Shown here piece after piece: positions 27,610-36,000 of a stretch of 64,000 bases of DNA. This DNA is from Aeromonas enteropelogenes. Its GTDB lineage: Bacteria > Pseudomonadota > Gammaproteobacteria > Enterobacterales > Aeromonadaceae. The DNA lies in contig NZ_CDCG01000037.1 in NCBI RefSeq assembly GCF_000819845.1, forward strand, positions 62,001-126,000, in the 5' to 3' direction. The notes under the pieces are model-generated. The model had not been told where the DNA came from. It did no database searches and worked only from the letters and a program-made list of their open reading frames with translations. The position numbers were made by a program, and so were the translations under genes. Position 1 is the stretch's first letter. Each line of letters opens with the position of its first letter.

Positions 27610-27634
27610 AAAAAGGCGCCCAAGGCGCCTTTTT
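27610..27634 (+). terminator. bidirectional terminator between abgA-like gene and rnfH
   Basis: AAAAAGGCGCC-CAA-GGCGCCTTTTT is symmetrical, so it can end transcripts from both convergent genes. Confidence 0.9.
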
Positions 27635-27669
27635 GACGAATGCATCGCAATGGATCCCGGAGCGACTCA

Positions 27670-28029
27670 CTAGTGCGACTCGCCATCGCCCCGCTTGCGA
27701 TTGGTGTTGGGGCGACCGCCGGTCACCGCATCGGCCCGACCTTCCTCTTTGGCCTTCTCGGCCCGTTTCTTGCGCATCTCGCGCGGATCGGCGATGAGCG
27801 GACGATAGATCTCGATGCGATCCCCGTCCTGCAGGGGATCACTCCCCTTGACCGGGCGGCTGTAGATACCGAACTTGTTGACTGCCAGATCGATCTCCGG
27901 GTGCTTTTGCACGATACCGGACTGCTCGATGGCATCCAGCACGCAGGTCTCTGGCGCAACCCTCAGCTCAATCACCGTCTGCTGCTGCGGCAAGGCGTAG
28001 ACCACCTCTATGGTGAGCTGCTCAGACAC
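27670..28029 (-). CDS. RnfH/RatB-family ubiquitin-like protein
   Basis: A 119-residue member of UPF0125 (RnfH, RatB, PasI). Visible are IEVVYALPQQQTVIELRV, VLDAIEQSGI, DLAVNKFGIYSRPVKGSDPL and DRIEIYRPLIADPREMRKKR, then a basic tail. It overlaps ratA by 8 nt, the standard pairing. It was proposed as the antitoxin of the RatA toxin in E. coli, but that role is debated. Confidence 0.9.
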   Translation of the reverse strand: MSEQLTIEVVYALPQQQTVIELRVAPETCVLDAIEQSGIVQKHPEIDLAVNKFGIYSRPVKGSDPLQDGDRIEIYRPLIADPREMRKKRAEKAKEEGRADAVTGGRPNTNRKRGDGESH

Positions 28030-28456
28030 CGTAAACCTCCTTCGCCCGGTTGGAGAAGGCGGCGACCATGGAACTCACCAGATCGCGGAACACCTGACCG
28101 AAGGCCACCTCGATCAGCTTGGAGGTAAATTCGAAATCGAGATCGAACTCCACCTTGCAGGCATCCACATCCAGCGGAGTGAAGGTCCACCAGCCCGCCA
28201 GCTTGCGAAACGGGCCATCCACCAGCTCCATCCTGATCTGGCGGTTCATGTCCAGCTGATTGCGGGTGGTAAAAGTCTTGGCAATGCCCGCCTTGGCCAC
28301 ATCCACCGAGGCCATCATGTAGTCATCGCCGGCCTCGTGCACGCGACTGCCGACGCAACCGGGCAAAAATTGCGGATAGGCATCCACATCGTTAACCAAC
28401 TTGAACATCTGTTCTGCACTGAACATCACCAGGGCACTGCGAGTAATACGGGGCAT
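28022..28456 (-). CDS. ratA: RatA/PasT START-domain protein
   Basis: A 144-residue START/coenzyme Q-binding-like protein: MPRITRSALVMFSAEQMFKL, VNDVDAYPQFLPGCVGSRV and FTPLDVDACKVEFDLDFEF. In E. coli RatA was reported to block 70S assembly, and homologues (COQ10-like) bind ubiquinone. It is divergent from smpB, the arrangement seen in E. coli. Confidence 0.92.
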   Translation of the reverse strand: MPRITRSALVMFSAEQMFKLVNDVDAYPQFLPGCVGSRVHEAGDDYMMASVDVAKAGIAKTFTTRNQLDMNRQIRMELVDGPFRKLAGWWTFTPLDVDACKVEFDLDFEFTSKLIEVAFGQVFRDLVSSMVAAFSNRAKEVYGV

Positions 28457-28625
28457 GGCTTTTCCTCATCCAATCGCCGCGATTTTATCATCATGTTCCG
28501 GCTTGTGGAGGTAAAACCTCGGTCAAACTGCTCATTAAGCCGCCACTCGAGCCGCTGCACGTTTTACAGCCGCCCTCGCCTACGTATAATACGAGCCTCC
28601 TAGTCATTGCCGGAAATCGCCCGTC

Positions 28626-29114
28626 ATGAGCAAAAAAAACAGTAAAAACAAAGCCGGGTCCAGCACCATTGCACTCAACAGAACCGCGCGCCACGAATAC
28701 TTCATTGAAGAGAAGATCGAAGCGGGTCTGTCCCTGCAAGGGTGGGAAGTCAAATCCCTGCGGGCGGGCAAGGCCAACATCAGCGAAGCCTATGTCATCT
28801 TCCGCGATGGCGAGGCCTACCTGTTCGGCTCCAGCTTCCTGCCACTGCAGGCTGCCTCCAGCCACGTGGTGTGTGACCCGACCCGTACCCGCAAGCTGCT
28901 GCTGAGCCGGCGTGAACTCGACAAGCTCGAGAGCCTGATCGCCCGTCAGGGCTACACCATAGTGCCGCTCGCCCTCTACTGGAAACAGTGCTGGGTCAAG
29001 GTCGAGATCGGTCTGGTAAAAGGCAAGAAAGAGCACGACAAGCGCGAAGATACCAAGGCCCGCGAATGGGATCGGGAAAAAGCCCGCATCATGAAGAACA
29101 AAAATCGCGGCTAA
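28626..29114 (+). CDS. smpB: SsrA-binding protein SmpB
   Basis: Binds tmRNA and brings it to stalled ribosomes. The 162-residue protein has [40 protein letters not shown] and the basic C-terminal tail ([16 protein letters not shown]) that enters the empty mRNA channel. A terminator and then ssrA follow. Confidence 0.97.
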   Translation: MSKKNSKNKAGSSTIALNRTARHEYFIEEKIEAGLSLQGWEVKSLRAGKANISEAYVIFRDGEAYLFGSSFLPLQAASSHVVCDPTRTRKLLLSRRELDKLESLIARQGYTIVPLALYWKQCWVKVEIGLVKGKKEHDKREDTKAREWDREKARIMKNKNRG

Positions 29115-29132
29115 TCCGCTTGATGCTGCAAG

Positions 29133-29159
29133 GTCCGGGCTCCAAGCCCGGACTTTTTC
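29133..29159 (+). terminator. terminator of smpB
   Basis: GTCCGGGCT-CCA-AGCCCGGAC followed by five T and more pyrimidines, 18 nt after the smpB stop. Confidence 0.93.
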
Positions 29160-29250
29160 TTTTCTGGCCTACCGCTTACCCTCTCCCCCCTGCTTGCGCA
29201 CAATAAATCGGCAAACGGAGCGGCTCCCCGCGGGAATGGCCATCAACGCC

Positions 29251-29278
29251 TTGCCATGGCAGCATTTTTGCGTACAAT
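29251..29278 (+). promoter_or_regulatory. ssrA promoter
   Basis: TTGCCA at 29251-29256 and TACAAT at 29273-29278, 16 bp apart, lie 16 bp before the mature 5' end of tmRNA. Confidence 0.75.
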
Positions 29279-29293
29279 CCCTCTTAACAACTT

Positions 29294-29653
29294 GGGGCTG
29301 ATTCTGGATTCGACAAGATTCACGAAACCCAAGGTGCATGCCGAGGTGCGGTAGGCCTCGTTAATAAACCGCAAAAAAATAGTCGCAAACGACGAAAACT
29401 ACGCACTGGCAGCTTAATAACCTGCGCAGAGCCCTTCTACCCTAGCTTGCCTGTGTCCTAGGGAATCGGAAGGTCATCCTTCACAGGATCGTGTGGAAGT
29501 CCTGCTCGGGGCGGAAGCATTAAAACCAATCGAGCTAGTCAATTCGTGGCGTGTCTCTCCGCAGCGGGTTGGCGAATGTAAAGAGTGACTAAGCATGTAG
29601 TGCCAAGGATGTAGTAATTTTGGACGGGGGTTCAAATCCCCCCAGCTCCACCA
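29294..29653 (+). ncRNA. ssrA: transfer-messenger RNA (tmRNA)
   Basis: Starts GGGGCTGATTCTGGATTCGA and ends GGTTCAAATCC...CTCCACCA, the conserved tRNA-like halves. The tag frame at 29385-29417 reads ANDENYALAA then TAA. Length is 360 nt. It rescues stalled ribosomes with SmpB. The 3' end is a frequent phage attachment site, and phage genes begin directly downstream. Confidence 0.98.
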
Positions 29654-29771
29654 ATTTAACTAGGACACCGACAGGACAAACCCAGAAAAAACAGCCACTT
29701 AGCACAAACAAGGCGACAGTGACTGGCCCAAAACTGGAATCGAAATGATCCACTGGTGATCCAAGAGCAAG

Positions 29772-29798
29772 AAAGCCTGCAGAAATGCAGGCTTTTTT
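29772..29798 (+). terminator. hairpin terminator downstream of ssrA at the prophage end
   Basis: AGCCTGCA-GAAA-TGCAGGCT followed by five more T (also A-rich on the 5' side, so usable from both strands). It probably replaces the original ssrA terminator displaced by integration. Confidence 0.85.
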
Positions 29799-29824
29799 CT
29801 TTTCTGCCATCCAGGCATAGAAAA

Positions 29825-29842
29825 GCCCGCACAGTGGCGGGC
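29825..29842 (-). terminator. GCCCGC-type terminator hairpin
   Basis: GCCCGC-N6-GCGGGC followed by TTTTC on the minus strand, 38 nt past the stop of the 34-residue peptide gene. The same hairpin type recurs between late genes of this prophage. Confidence 0.65.
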
Positions 29843-29880
29843 CAATCCGAATCCTTCCGCATCACGCTGACACGGTGGCT

Positions 29881-29985
29881 TCATCGCGTAGTTTTTTTCA
29901 GAATGCGCGCGATCTTGCTCTCCTCCTCAGGCGCCAGGTCCAGCGTCTCAACAAACTCTTCCAGTTCGCTTAGTAGTGATTCCAT
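29881..29985 (-). CDS. 34-residue peptide under a LexA-box promoter
   Basis: ORF of 34 codons starting at the ATG at 29985 with GGGGGAAATCGG upstream. The peptide is acidic in the middle and basic at the end (MESLLSELEEFVETLDLAPE, ending ARILKKTTR) and looks entirely helical. A perfect LexA box and promoter lie 43-58 bp upstream, so it should be SOS-induced. No family recognised. Its helical pattern resembles the 43-residue product encoded just upstream. SOS-controlled small antirepressors are known in Salmonella prophages, which makes an induction role a reasonable guess, not more. Confidence 0.6.
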   Translation of the reverse strand: MESLLSELEEFVETLDLAPEEESKIARILKKTTR

Positions 29986-30027
29986 CCGATTTCCCCCTTG
30001 CTCTCCCAGTCTCTCGACTGTGAAATA

Positions 30028-30063
30028 CTGTATACCCATACAGTGCATCTCTTGAATTTATCA
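30028..30063 (-). promoter_or_regulatory. LexA box overlapping a promoter
   Basis: CTGT-ATACCCAT-ACAG at 30028-30043 is a perfect LexA core inside TACTGT...ACAGTG. On the minus strand a -10 TATACA falls within the box, with a -35-like TTCAAG 16 bp upstream. LexA binding would block the promoter; DNA damage would open it. The only gene downstream in phage orientation is the 34-residue peptide. Confidence 0.8.
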
Positions 30064-30085
30064 TTTTCGGACTGATTTGGGTATT

Positions 30086-30106
30086 AAAAATGGGGCCGCA
30101 GCCCCA
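30086..30106 (-). terminator. terminator of the arc-ant operon
   Basis: TGGGGC-TGCG-GCCCCA followed by five T on the minus strand, 7 nt after the last gene of the antirepressor operon. Confidence 0.88.
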
Positions 30107-30112
30107 TCAGTA

Positions 30113-30244
30113 TCAGTCAGCTTTGTCAGGCATCATGCGCTGGATCCTGTCAACAAGCGCCCGGCGTTCCTGGGGGCAGAGGTCGATAACCTCCAGCTCC
30201 CCCAGCAGGGCATTCAACTCAACCTGTAGTTGGGCGGCACTCAT
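30113..30244 (-). CDS. 43-residue helical protein in the antirepressor operon
   Basis: ORF MSAAQLQVELNALLGELEVI..., 43 residues, whose ATG overlaps the preceding stop (ATGA), so it is translationally coupled. Predicted helical and amphipathic (LLGELEVIDLCPQERRALV). It is the last gene before the operon terminator. Pattern and acidic/hydrophobic spacing resemble the LexA-controlled 34-residue peptide downstream (LLSELEEFVETLDLAPEEES). Function unknown. Confidence 0.65.
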   Translation of the reverse strand: MSAAQLQVELNALLGELEVIDLCPQERRALVDRIQRMMPDKAD

Positions 30245-30489
30245 TGCAGACCTCCCAGGCTAAATCTCTCCTCGCTGATCCAGCACTCTATATGAATGAG
30301 AGCTTCATCGATTTTGCTGTTTGCCATCGACCTGCACCCCTCGCTGCGCTCATCAGCGGTGGCAATGGCACACTCTGACGTCAACAACTTTGCATCTTCA
30401 AGAAGCCCTTCAATCTCAAGAAGATACTCAATCGTTTCGTTGGTTGGCTCTCCGCCAGACGGGAATGGAACCACATTGCTGTCGCTCAT
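30241..30489 (-). CDS. 82-residue hypothetical protein downstream of ant
   Basis: MSDSNVVPFPSGGEPTNETI followed by a helical acidic body (LLEIEGLLEDAKLLTSECA) and CRSMANSKIDEALIHIECWI. Start overlaps the ant stop by 4 nt. No known domain recognised. The VVPFPSG opening recurs in small phage proteins that may bind other proteins. Confidence 0.75.
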   Translation of the reverse strand: MSDSNVVPFPSGGEPTNETIEYLLEIEGLLEDAKLLTSECAIATADERSEGCRSMANSKIDEALIHIECWISEERFSLGGLQ

Positions 30490-31307
30490 GCCGCACCCCC
30501 AACTTCCAGCGCAGTGATGATGACGCCAACCGCCTCAGCCCCCGCCTCGTTGTAGCGGAAAGTCTCCACCTGCTTGGTCGAGCTGCGGGATTTGTCCAAG
30601 AAGAACTTCCCGTATCGCTCGGTTTTCAGGTTGTGCTCGTTGGCGATGCGGCCCACCTTGTTGGCGCTGATACCAAACCGCTCACCCACCTCTCCGGCGG
30701 TGTAGTAACGCTCTGTCAGCACCGGAAGAGGAAGGATGTTGTCACCAACCACCGTGTTGACGGCCGTCGCCATCGCAGTTTGCCTTGCCTCCTGGCTCAG
30801 GTTGGGCATGACCGAGAGCGCCACCGTAATGGCATCTGCGGTCATCTTGATCGCCCGTGCCTGACGGTATTCCGGCAAGTAGGACTTGGCAGCCTTCCTG
30901 ACGGATTGGCGATCGGCCTTACCGGTGGTCCAGTACTGCCACAGCACTTCGTCGCACTCTTCCTGATAGGCCACCACCTTCTCGCGGATCTCGGGGGAGA
31001 CCTTGCCTGGCTGAACCGAGTAGAGCCAGGCCGGCAGCTTGCGGAGTGGAAGGCAGGTCATGGTCTGATTGCCACCGGCTGAAGGTATCACGATTTCCTT
31101 GATACCTTTGCTGAACTTGGTTGTCAGCTTCGCATGCTGGCCCTGCCAAGCCAGCCCCATCCCCTCAACCACCGGCTTCATTGGAACATAGGGTTCGCCT
31201 TGGTGATCGACCAGATAGAGGTTGTCGCCACGGAACGGCACGACCATGGACTGATTCGCGGCCCTGCCAATAACTTTGGTTTGCTGATACTGTTGTTGTA
31301 TAGTCAT
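30486..31307 (-). CDS. ant: P22-type phage antirepressor Ant
   Basis: A 273-residue protein with the P22_AR_N domain: SMVVPFRGDNLYLVDHQGEP, PMKPVVEGMGLAWQGQHAKL, MTCLPLRKLPAWLYSVQPGK and EVLWQYW. The C-terminal third (YYTAGEVGERFGISANKVGR) looks like a DNA-binding/KilA-like module. Antirepressors of this class bind and disable the main phage repressor, triggering lytic growth. It lies downstream of an Arc-like gene exactly as in the P22 immI region. Confidence 0.92.
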   Translation of the reverse strand: MTIQQQYQQTKVIGRAANQSMVVPFRGDNLYLVDHQGEPYVPMKPVVEGMGLAWQGQHAKLTTKFSKGIKEIVIPSAGGNQTMTCLPLRKLPAWLYSVQPGKVSPEIREKVVAYQEECDEVLWQYWTTGKADRQSVRKAAKSYLPEYRQARAIKMTADAITVALSVMPNLSQEARQTAMATAVNTVVGDNILPLPVLTERYYTAGEVGERFGISANKVGRIANEHNLKTERYGKFFLDKSRSSTKQVETFRYNEAGAEAVGVIITALEVGGAA

Positions 31308-31385
31308 ATAGTAACTCCAATCATTTGCGTGCTTGGTTTACATCTCTCGACCCGAGCTGTTGGCGCAGCTTGGGTCGAACTTTTC

Positions 31386-31568
31386 CTACTGAAACTTAAA
31401 CTCATTCAGATTTACCTCTCCCCTCTTTACCAGTGCATCCAGGACTGCCAGTCTGTACATCACCTCTGCTGCCAGTGTCCTGAAATGTTGGTCTGCATTC
31501 TCGCTGTACTCCGTGATCATGGCTGGAGTCATGCGTATCTGTATTGGTTTTTTCTTCTCGCTCGCCAT
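31386..31568 (-). CDS. Arc-like ribbon-helix-helix repressor
   Basis: A 60-residue RHH protein from ATG 31568 (MASEKKKPIQIRMTPAMITE, then FRTLAAEVMYRLAVLDALV). P22 Arc has the same size, a beta-strand that contacts DNA (here IQIRMT) and two helices. It is expected to limit expression of the arc-ant operon. A longer reading from 31619 adds 17 residues without support. Confidence 0.85.
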   Translation of the reverse strand: MASEKKKPIQIRMTPAMITEYSENADQHFRTLAAEVMYRLAVLDALVKRGEVNLNEFKFQ

Positions 31569-31632
31569 CTTCGTTCCTCTCTTGGTTGTCGTTTCGACAT
31601 GATGAAGATAATCCAACAAATCACCTCATGCA

Positions 31633-31716
31633 ATGATTTTTCAATACCATATGTGAAACGATGTGCTTTGACTCTCCTGCGCTGCATGGTAAATACTTGC
31701 AACCATTGAAAAATGC
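31633..31716. promoter_or_regulatory. divergent control region with inverted operator-like repeats
   Basis: ATGATTTTTCAAT (31633-31645) and ATTGAAAAATGCT (31704-31716) are inverted copies of one motif, about 70 bp apart, between the divergent Arc-like and Mnt-like genes. They are likely operators for one or both RHH proteins and bracket the two promoters. The region is AT-rich compared with the flanking genes. Confidence 0.5.
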
Positions 31717-31751
31717 TGATTCCTATCCCAATCAGCACATTAGGACCAATT

Positions 31752-32192
31752 ATGGCTATCGAGAAAAAAACTAAGAAGAACACAACAAGCGTAAACCTTT
31801 CATTGAGGCTAGACCCACGTTCTAAGTATCTGATTGATCTACTCGCCAGGCAGCAGAAACGCACCATCACTGGGGTGATAGAGTGGGCGGTCGAGCGTGC
31901 TGGTACCGAAGCCATCTTCGATACCGAACGAGGTGAAAACTTCTTAGAGGTGATTGATGGGCTATGGTCAACCGATGAGTCCATTCGCTTGGCTAATCTC
32001 GCTCTGGCGCGACCCGACCTTCTGGATTACGACGAGCTCAGGATCTGGGAAACCATCAAAGCATCCCCAGATCTTTGGAGCACCAATGGTCAGTTGATGT
32101 ATTCAACCTTGCAGGAAGAGTGGGATAATCTGTTAGAGCACGTCGAACAACATCGACTCAGTAGAGCAATCAAGCCATACTCCGTCTTATGA
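31752..32192 (+). CDS. Mnt-like ribbon-helix-helix regulator
   Basis: A 146-residue protein with an N-terminal RHH segment (TSVNLSLRLDPRSKYLIDLL, then QQKRTITGVIEWAVERAG) and a longer acidic C-terminal domain of unknown role. It is divergent from arc-ant, the position of mnt in P22, where Mnt keeps ant silent in the lysogen. It is almost twice the length of P22 Mnt. The start at 31752 (MAIEKKTKK) follows AGGACC; an upstream in-frame ATG at 31713 is less likely. Confidence 0.75.
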   Translation: MAIEKKTKKNTTSVNLSLRLDPRSKYLIDLLARQQKRTITGVIEWAVERAGTEAIFDTERGENFLEVIDGLWSTDESIRLANLALARPDLLDYDELRIWETIKASPDLWSTNGQLMYSTLQEEWDNLLEHVEQHRLSRAIKPYSVL

Positions 32193-32401
32193 AGTGACAA
32201 ACATCTTATTGTGGAGGGACTATAAACTTGATGCACCTCAATGTCTTAGTCCACAGATAGAGCATGATATGATATCTGTGTCGATTGATACGTTTTCGTA
32301 TGCTTGCCATGTTTTTTATTGTAGCTAGGCACAAGTAAAGTATTTTTTAATAGGTGAAAATGTTAATCATTTTAATGCGTAGCGTTCAAATGGGTAGACA
32401 A
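32193..32401. other. AT-rich gap without a gene
   Basis: About 210 nt between the Mnt-like gene and the secreted-protein gene, with AT content far above the surroundings. It probably holds the promoter of the downstream plus-strand gene; no convincing -35/-10 pair or terminator was found. Confidence 0.4.
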
Positions 32402-32800
32402 ATGAATAGTATAAAATTAGCCTTTACTTTGTTTTTCCTTCTTGCATGGTCAAGTGCAGCAAATTCGTCAGACATTTGCAACATAGTTCGTGGTGCGTAT
32501 GTACTTGCCCAAGATAGTAGCAATACGTTCCTAGGTGTTATAGATAACAAGTTTAATAGCAAATCAATATTTAATGATTACGGTGACTACGGAAGCAAAT
32601 ATTCTTCAAGCTCAATCTGGAATGAGTATGGTAGTTTTGGCGGAAAGTTTGGAATGTATTCTCCATTCAATTCAATGTCAATAAACCCACCAATGCTTGT
32701 TCAAGGCAACAACATTATCGGCTATCTTTCTTCAAATAAATCCGTTGCAAATTCAATCAACCCTTCTATTCTAAGAGCTATTTGTGAAGATAAGCTTTGA
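32402..32800 (+). CDS. small secreted protein with SIWNEYG-type repeats (putative moron)
   Basis: From ATG 32402 the product is 132 residues: a signal peptide (MNSIKLAFTLFFLLAWSSA) and then a mature part with tandem motifs (SIFNDYGDYGSKYSSSS, then SIWNEYGSFGGKFG) and two cysteines. Similar short repeat proteins occur in many genomes without known function. Codon use is AT-rich, unlike the phage late genes, and the gene runs against them, both signs of a recently gained lysogenic-conversion gene. In-frame starts at 32354 or 32360 would lengthen the leader. Confidence 0.7.
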   Translation: MNSIKLAFTLFFLLAWSSAANSSDICNIVRGAYVLAQDSSNTFLGVIDNKFNSKSIFNDYGDYGSKYSSSSIWNEYGSFGGKFGMYSPFNSMSINPPMLVQGNNIIGYLSSNKSVANSINPSILRAICEDKL

Positions 32801-32811
32801 ACAATTTTCTA

Positions 32812-32988
32812 TTATACAGCCGATTCATTTCTCATAAGATCAATCCAAACATAGCAATCCAGATCGCTCCGGCTGGATTTGCTGAAACACCAACAACCGG
32901 CCGCAAAGGGTATCAGTGCCAGGGTGAAGCTGACACTGAACGCTTTCAGCGCCACCACCATCATTATCAGAGCAAACAGAATCCACAT
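32812..32988 (-). CDS. 58-residue membrane protein after the giant ejection gene
   Basis: ORF from ATG 32988: MWILFALIMMVVALKAFSVS, then LALIPFAAGCWCF. It has one or two membrane-spanning segments followed by a polar tail with acidic residues. It lies 73 nt after the 2583-residue gene on the same strand, so it may be the last late gene. It converges with the secreted-protein gene with 11 nt between stops. Function unknown; a second holin or superinfection-exclusion peptide would fit. Confidence 0.6.
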   Translation of the reverse strand: MWILFALIMMVVALKAFSVSFTLALIPFAAGCWCFSKSSRSDLDCYVWIDLMRNESAV

Positions 32989-33061
32989 GGTCAGGGCCCT
33001 CTGCGATAAAGGCCCCAGATTACCCCTAACACAGGGGCTCAGCCAGGGCCGCTATTCCCCC

Positions 33062-36000
33062 TTACTCCCAGTTCGACTTGTTCTTGTTGACCGCCAGATA
33101 CACCAGGTCATTACGGCGGACCAGCATCTCATCAATGCGCCGGCGCTTCTCTTCTGCGGTCAGTGTGCGGTCGCGCTGGATCAGCTCGATCTTGTTGCGC
33201 ACCACCCGGACCTGCTGCTGAGTGCGGCTCAAGCTGCGGCGCGACTTCAAGATCCCACCCTGCTCCTCCAGCAGCTCGCGGGCCTTATCTGTGAGCCCCT
33301 CACTGCGGTACTGGTCAACGGTGCGCTTGAGCTGATTCACCTCGTTCAGCATCCGGTAGAACTCCTCCATGTGCTGGGTGGACTTTGCAGGGCCAGTGCC
33401 GCGATACACCGCTTTCACAAGCGGGATCTCGTCGGCGCGCCAGCTTGCTGACTCACCAGGGCGCGAAGCCCGGATAAGCCCGTCAGCGGCAGCCATCACA
33501 TAGCTGCCCATGGTGCCGGTGTAACCGATAACCAGGTGCTCAAGCTGCTTGGGTGAGAAGCCAGTGAGCTCCCCCAGCTCGCGCATCAGCAGGCTGGTTT
33601 GCTCGTTGTAGCGTGCCTCTGCCCTGACATTCAGGTCCTGTGGGCCGTCGATGGGGCCACCCTTGAAGAAGTCATAGTTTACCGTTGTCTCCACCACCGG
33701 CTTTGCGAGCTGGGGGATCGGGTTGAGCGCGAAGGTGTCGCCTATCGCCCTGGCCACCGCCTTTCCGAACTGGGCCCCGGTGTCCTTGTCACCCAGGGCC
33801 CGGGCCATGCGCTCGGGGATGGTACCAAACAGCACGCCAATCTCGAACGGCTTGGGGATCCGCCAATGGTGATCACCAAGCCAGAAGTGCCAGTTGGCAT
33901 CTTTATCCCAATCAGGCAACCCTTCATAGCGCTCATCGTCCCAGTTGTGGGCCAATAGAGCTAGGCTCGCAGCCGTGATCATGCCGGCACGCTTGGCGAT
34001 CTCGCGCGGGTTGTCGCGCAGCTCACGGCTCAGCTTTCCAAGGCCCTGGATCCGGGCGTTGAAGAACGGCAGCAGTTGGGACATGAGCTGAATTGTGCGA
34101 GCCGCACCCAGCATGGAGAAATCCATCAGGTCCTTCGACTCGAACGCCGCCTGGGCGTGGCTCTTCCCGGCCTTGATGGCAGCGTCATAAACGGCTTCAC
34201 GGTTTCCGTTTTCAACCGCCTCACCCACCCTGCTGTATTTCTCCCATGCGTCTGCCACCACGCCCTTAGCATGCGCCGCATTGCGGATGATGCTCTTCTC
34301 GTATCGGGCGATTTGCTCCGGGGTCATCCCCTTGCGTCGCAGCGACTTACGCACGGTATCGGCCATCGCCTCTGGGTCATTGCCATTCACGTAGCCGCCC
34401 AGGAAGGAGGCTCCACTGAACATCACGTCAATGGTGCTGCCGTCCATGCGCCAGGTTTTCCTCACCCCCTTGATGGAATCAATCATCGGCTTGAAGCCAT
34501 CCTTGCTGATGGCCCAGCTGGAGAGGGAGTCGCGCAGGAAGTTGCGCAGCATGAATTCGGGGGACGCGGTGATGCCTGCCGTTAAGATGCGCTTGGCCTT
34601 GGCGGCCACATTGACCATAGCGCCGAACGGCTCGCGGTCGAAGAAAGTCATGGCGCGATAGAGGTCCGGATCCTCAACCCGGATCATGTAGTCCTCCCCC
34701 TCCAGCTTGACCATGATCCTGTCTTTGCCATTGGCAAGGGCTTGGTAATCCATCTTGTTTGGCTTCGGGATGACCTCGATGATGCCGGTATCCGCCAGGT
34801 TCCAAACCGTCTTCTGGGCCGCCATGTTCTTCATGGACGCGTCGATCAGCTTGGAGGTCGAGGTAAAGATGTTCTCTAGCAGGTCGTTGGTGTTGGCCTC
34901 CCCGCCCTTGAGCTTCTTGATCCCGGCGTTCTGGTTGGCAATCCCCTTGGGCTTGAATGGGGCCAGCACGTCGCCATCCTCAGACTCGCGGAAGAACGGG
35001 ATGTACCACTCGCTTTCGAACTCGGCACGCGCCTCCGGCGTAAACAGCCCTGCTTCCTGCGCCAGATCCAGGGTGGCGGCATTGAGGCGGTTCCAGCGGG
35101 CCTTGGCCTCCATGAACTTGGCTTCATTACCCTTGCCAAGCCCTTTCAGGGCGGCGATGTCCTGCTCACTCAGCAGATTCTCGCGCCCCTGCTCCATCAG
35201 GATCTCAGCCCGATGGCCAGCCATCCATCCCAACCAGTTGTGCAGGTCCTTGCCAAGGTCGGAAAAGATGCCGAGCAAGGCATCCTTTTCGCCGGTACCC
35301 GCCTTGCGCTGGATCACCCCATCCTTCCATTCCGGCAGGCCATATAGCATGGTGGCCTGCATGGTGGATGCCGCCCCGGTGGCCATTCGCGCCGCCACAT
35401 AGCCGGAGTCTGCTGCATCCGTGATGCCAGCCGCATCCTCAGCATACTTGATGGGGGCCAGGGCATCGAGCACTTCGGTGTTGGCCTTCTTGATAAACCG
35501 GTCCACCCACGACTTGACCACGCTCCGCTCAACCTTGCGCAGCTTGTCCAGGCTGGTCTTGGCTTTGTCGATAGCGTCAGGCTTGGCACCAAGGTTGAGC
35601 TTTTCCATGGCTGCATCTGCCGCGGTGTCGGTCTGGCTCATCTTGATCCCGCCCTTCTTGTCTGGCTGCTCTGCCTCCTGGCTGAACTTCTTGCCGCCAT
35701 CAGGGCCACCATCATCAGGCGAACCGCGCTTCATCTTTTTGCCAAGTGCCTCGATCAGGGTGCGGGTCTCCGCCGCGGTAATGCCATCCGGCACAAAGCC
35801 AACGGCGCGCAGCGCCTTGGTAACCCACGCCACAACCTGATCCCAACCGCGGCGCCAGGCGTTTTGCTCAAGTTCGGCCAGATGGGCAACCACCTCCTCC
35901 GCCTGCACCCCGATATCCTCGTCGGCGTAATGGGTATCTACCCACTCCCACACCGCCTTCATGCTTGGGTCTTTCTTCGACTTGATAAGGCGGCTGATCA

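Noticed and set aside
29654-29880. Integrase gene next to ssrA
   Set aside because: No frame in this stretch resembles a tyrosine or serine recombinase. The integrase is expected beyond the right edge by P22-like gene order.
34755-35402. Plus-strand open frames inside the giant phage gene
   Set aside because: They are shadows of the 2583-residue frame; low-complexity translation and no initiation signals.
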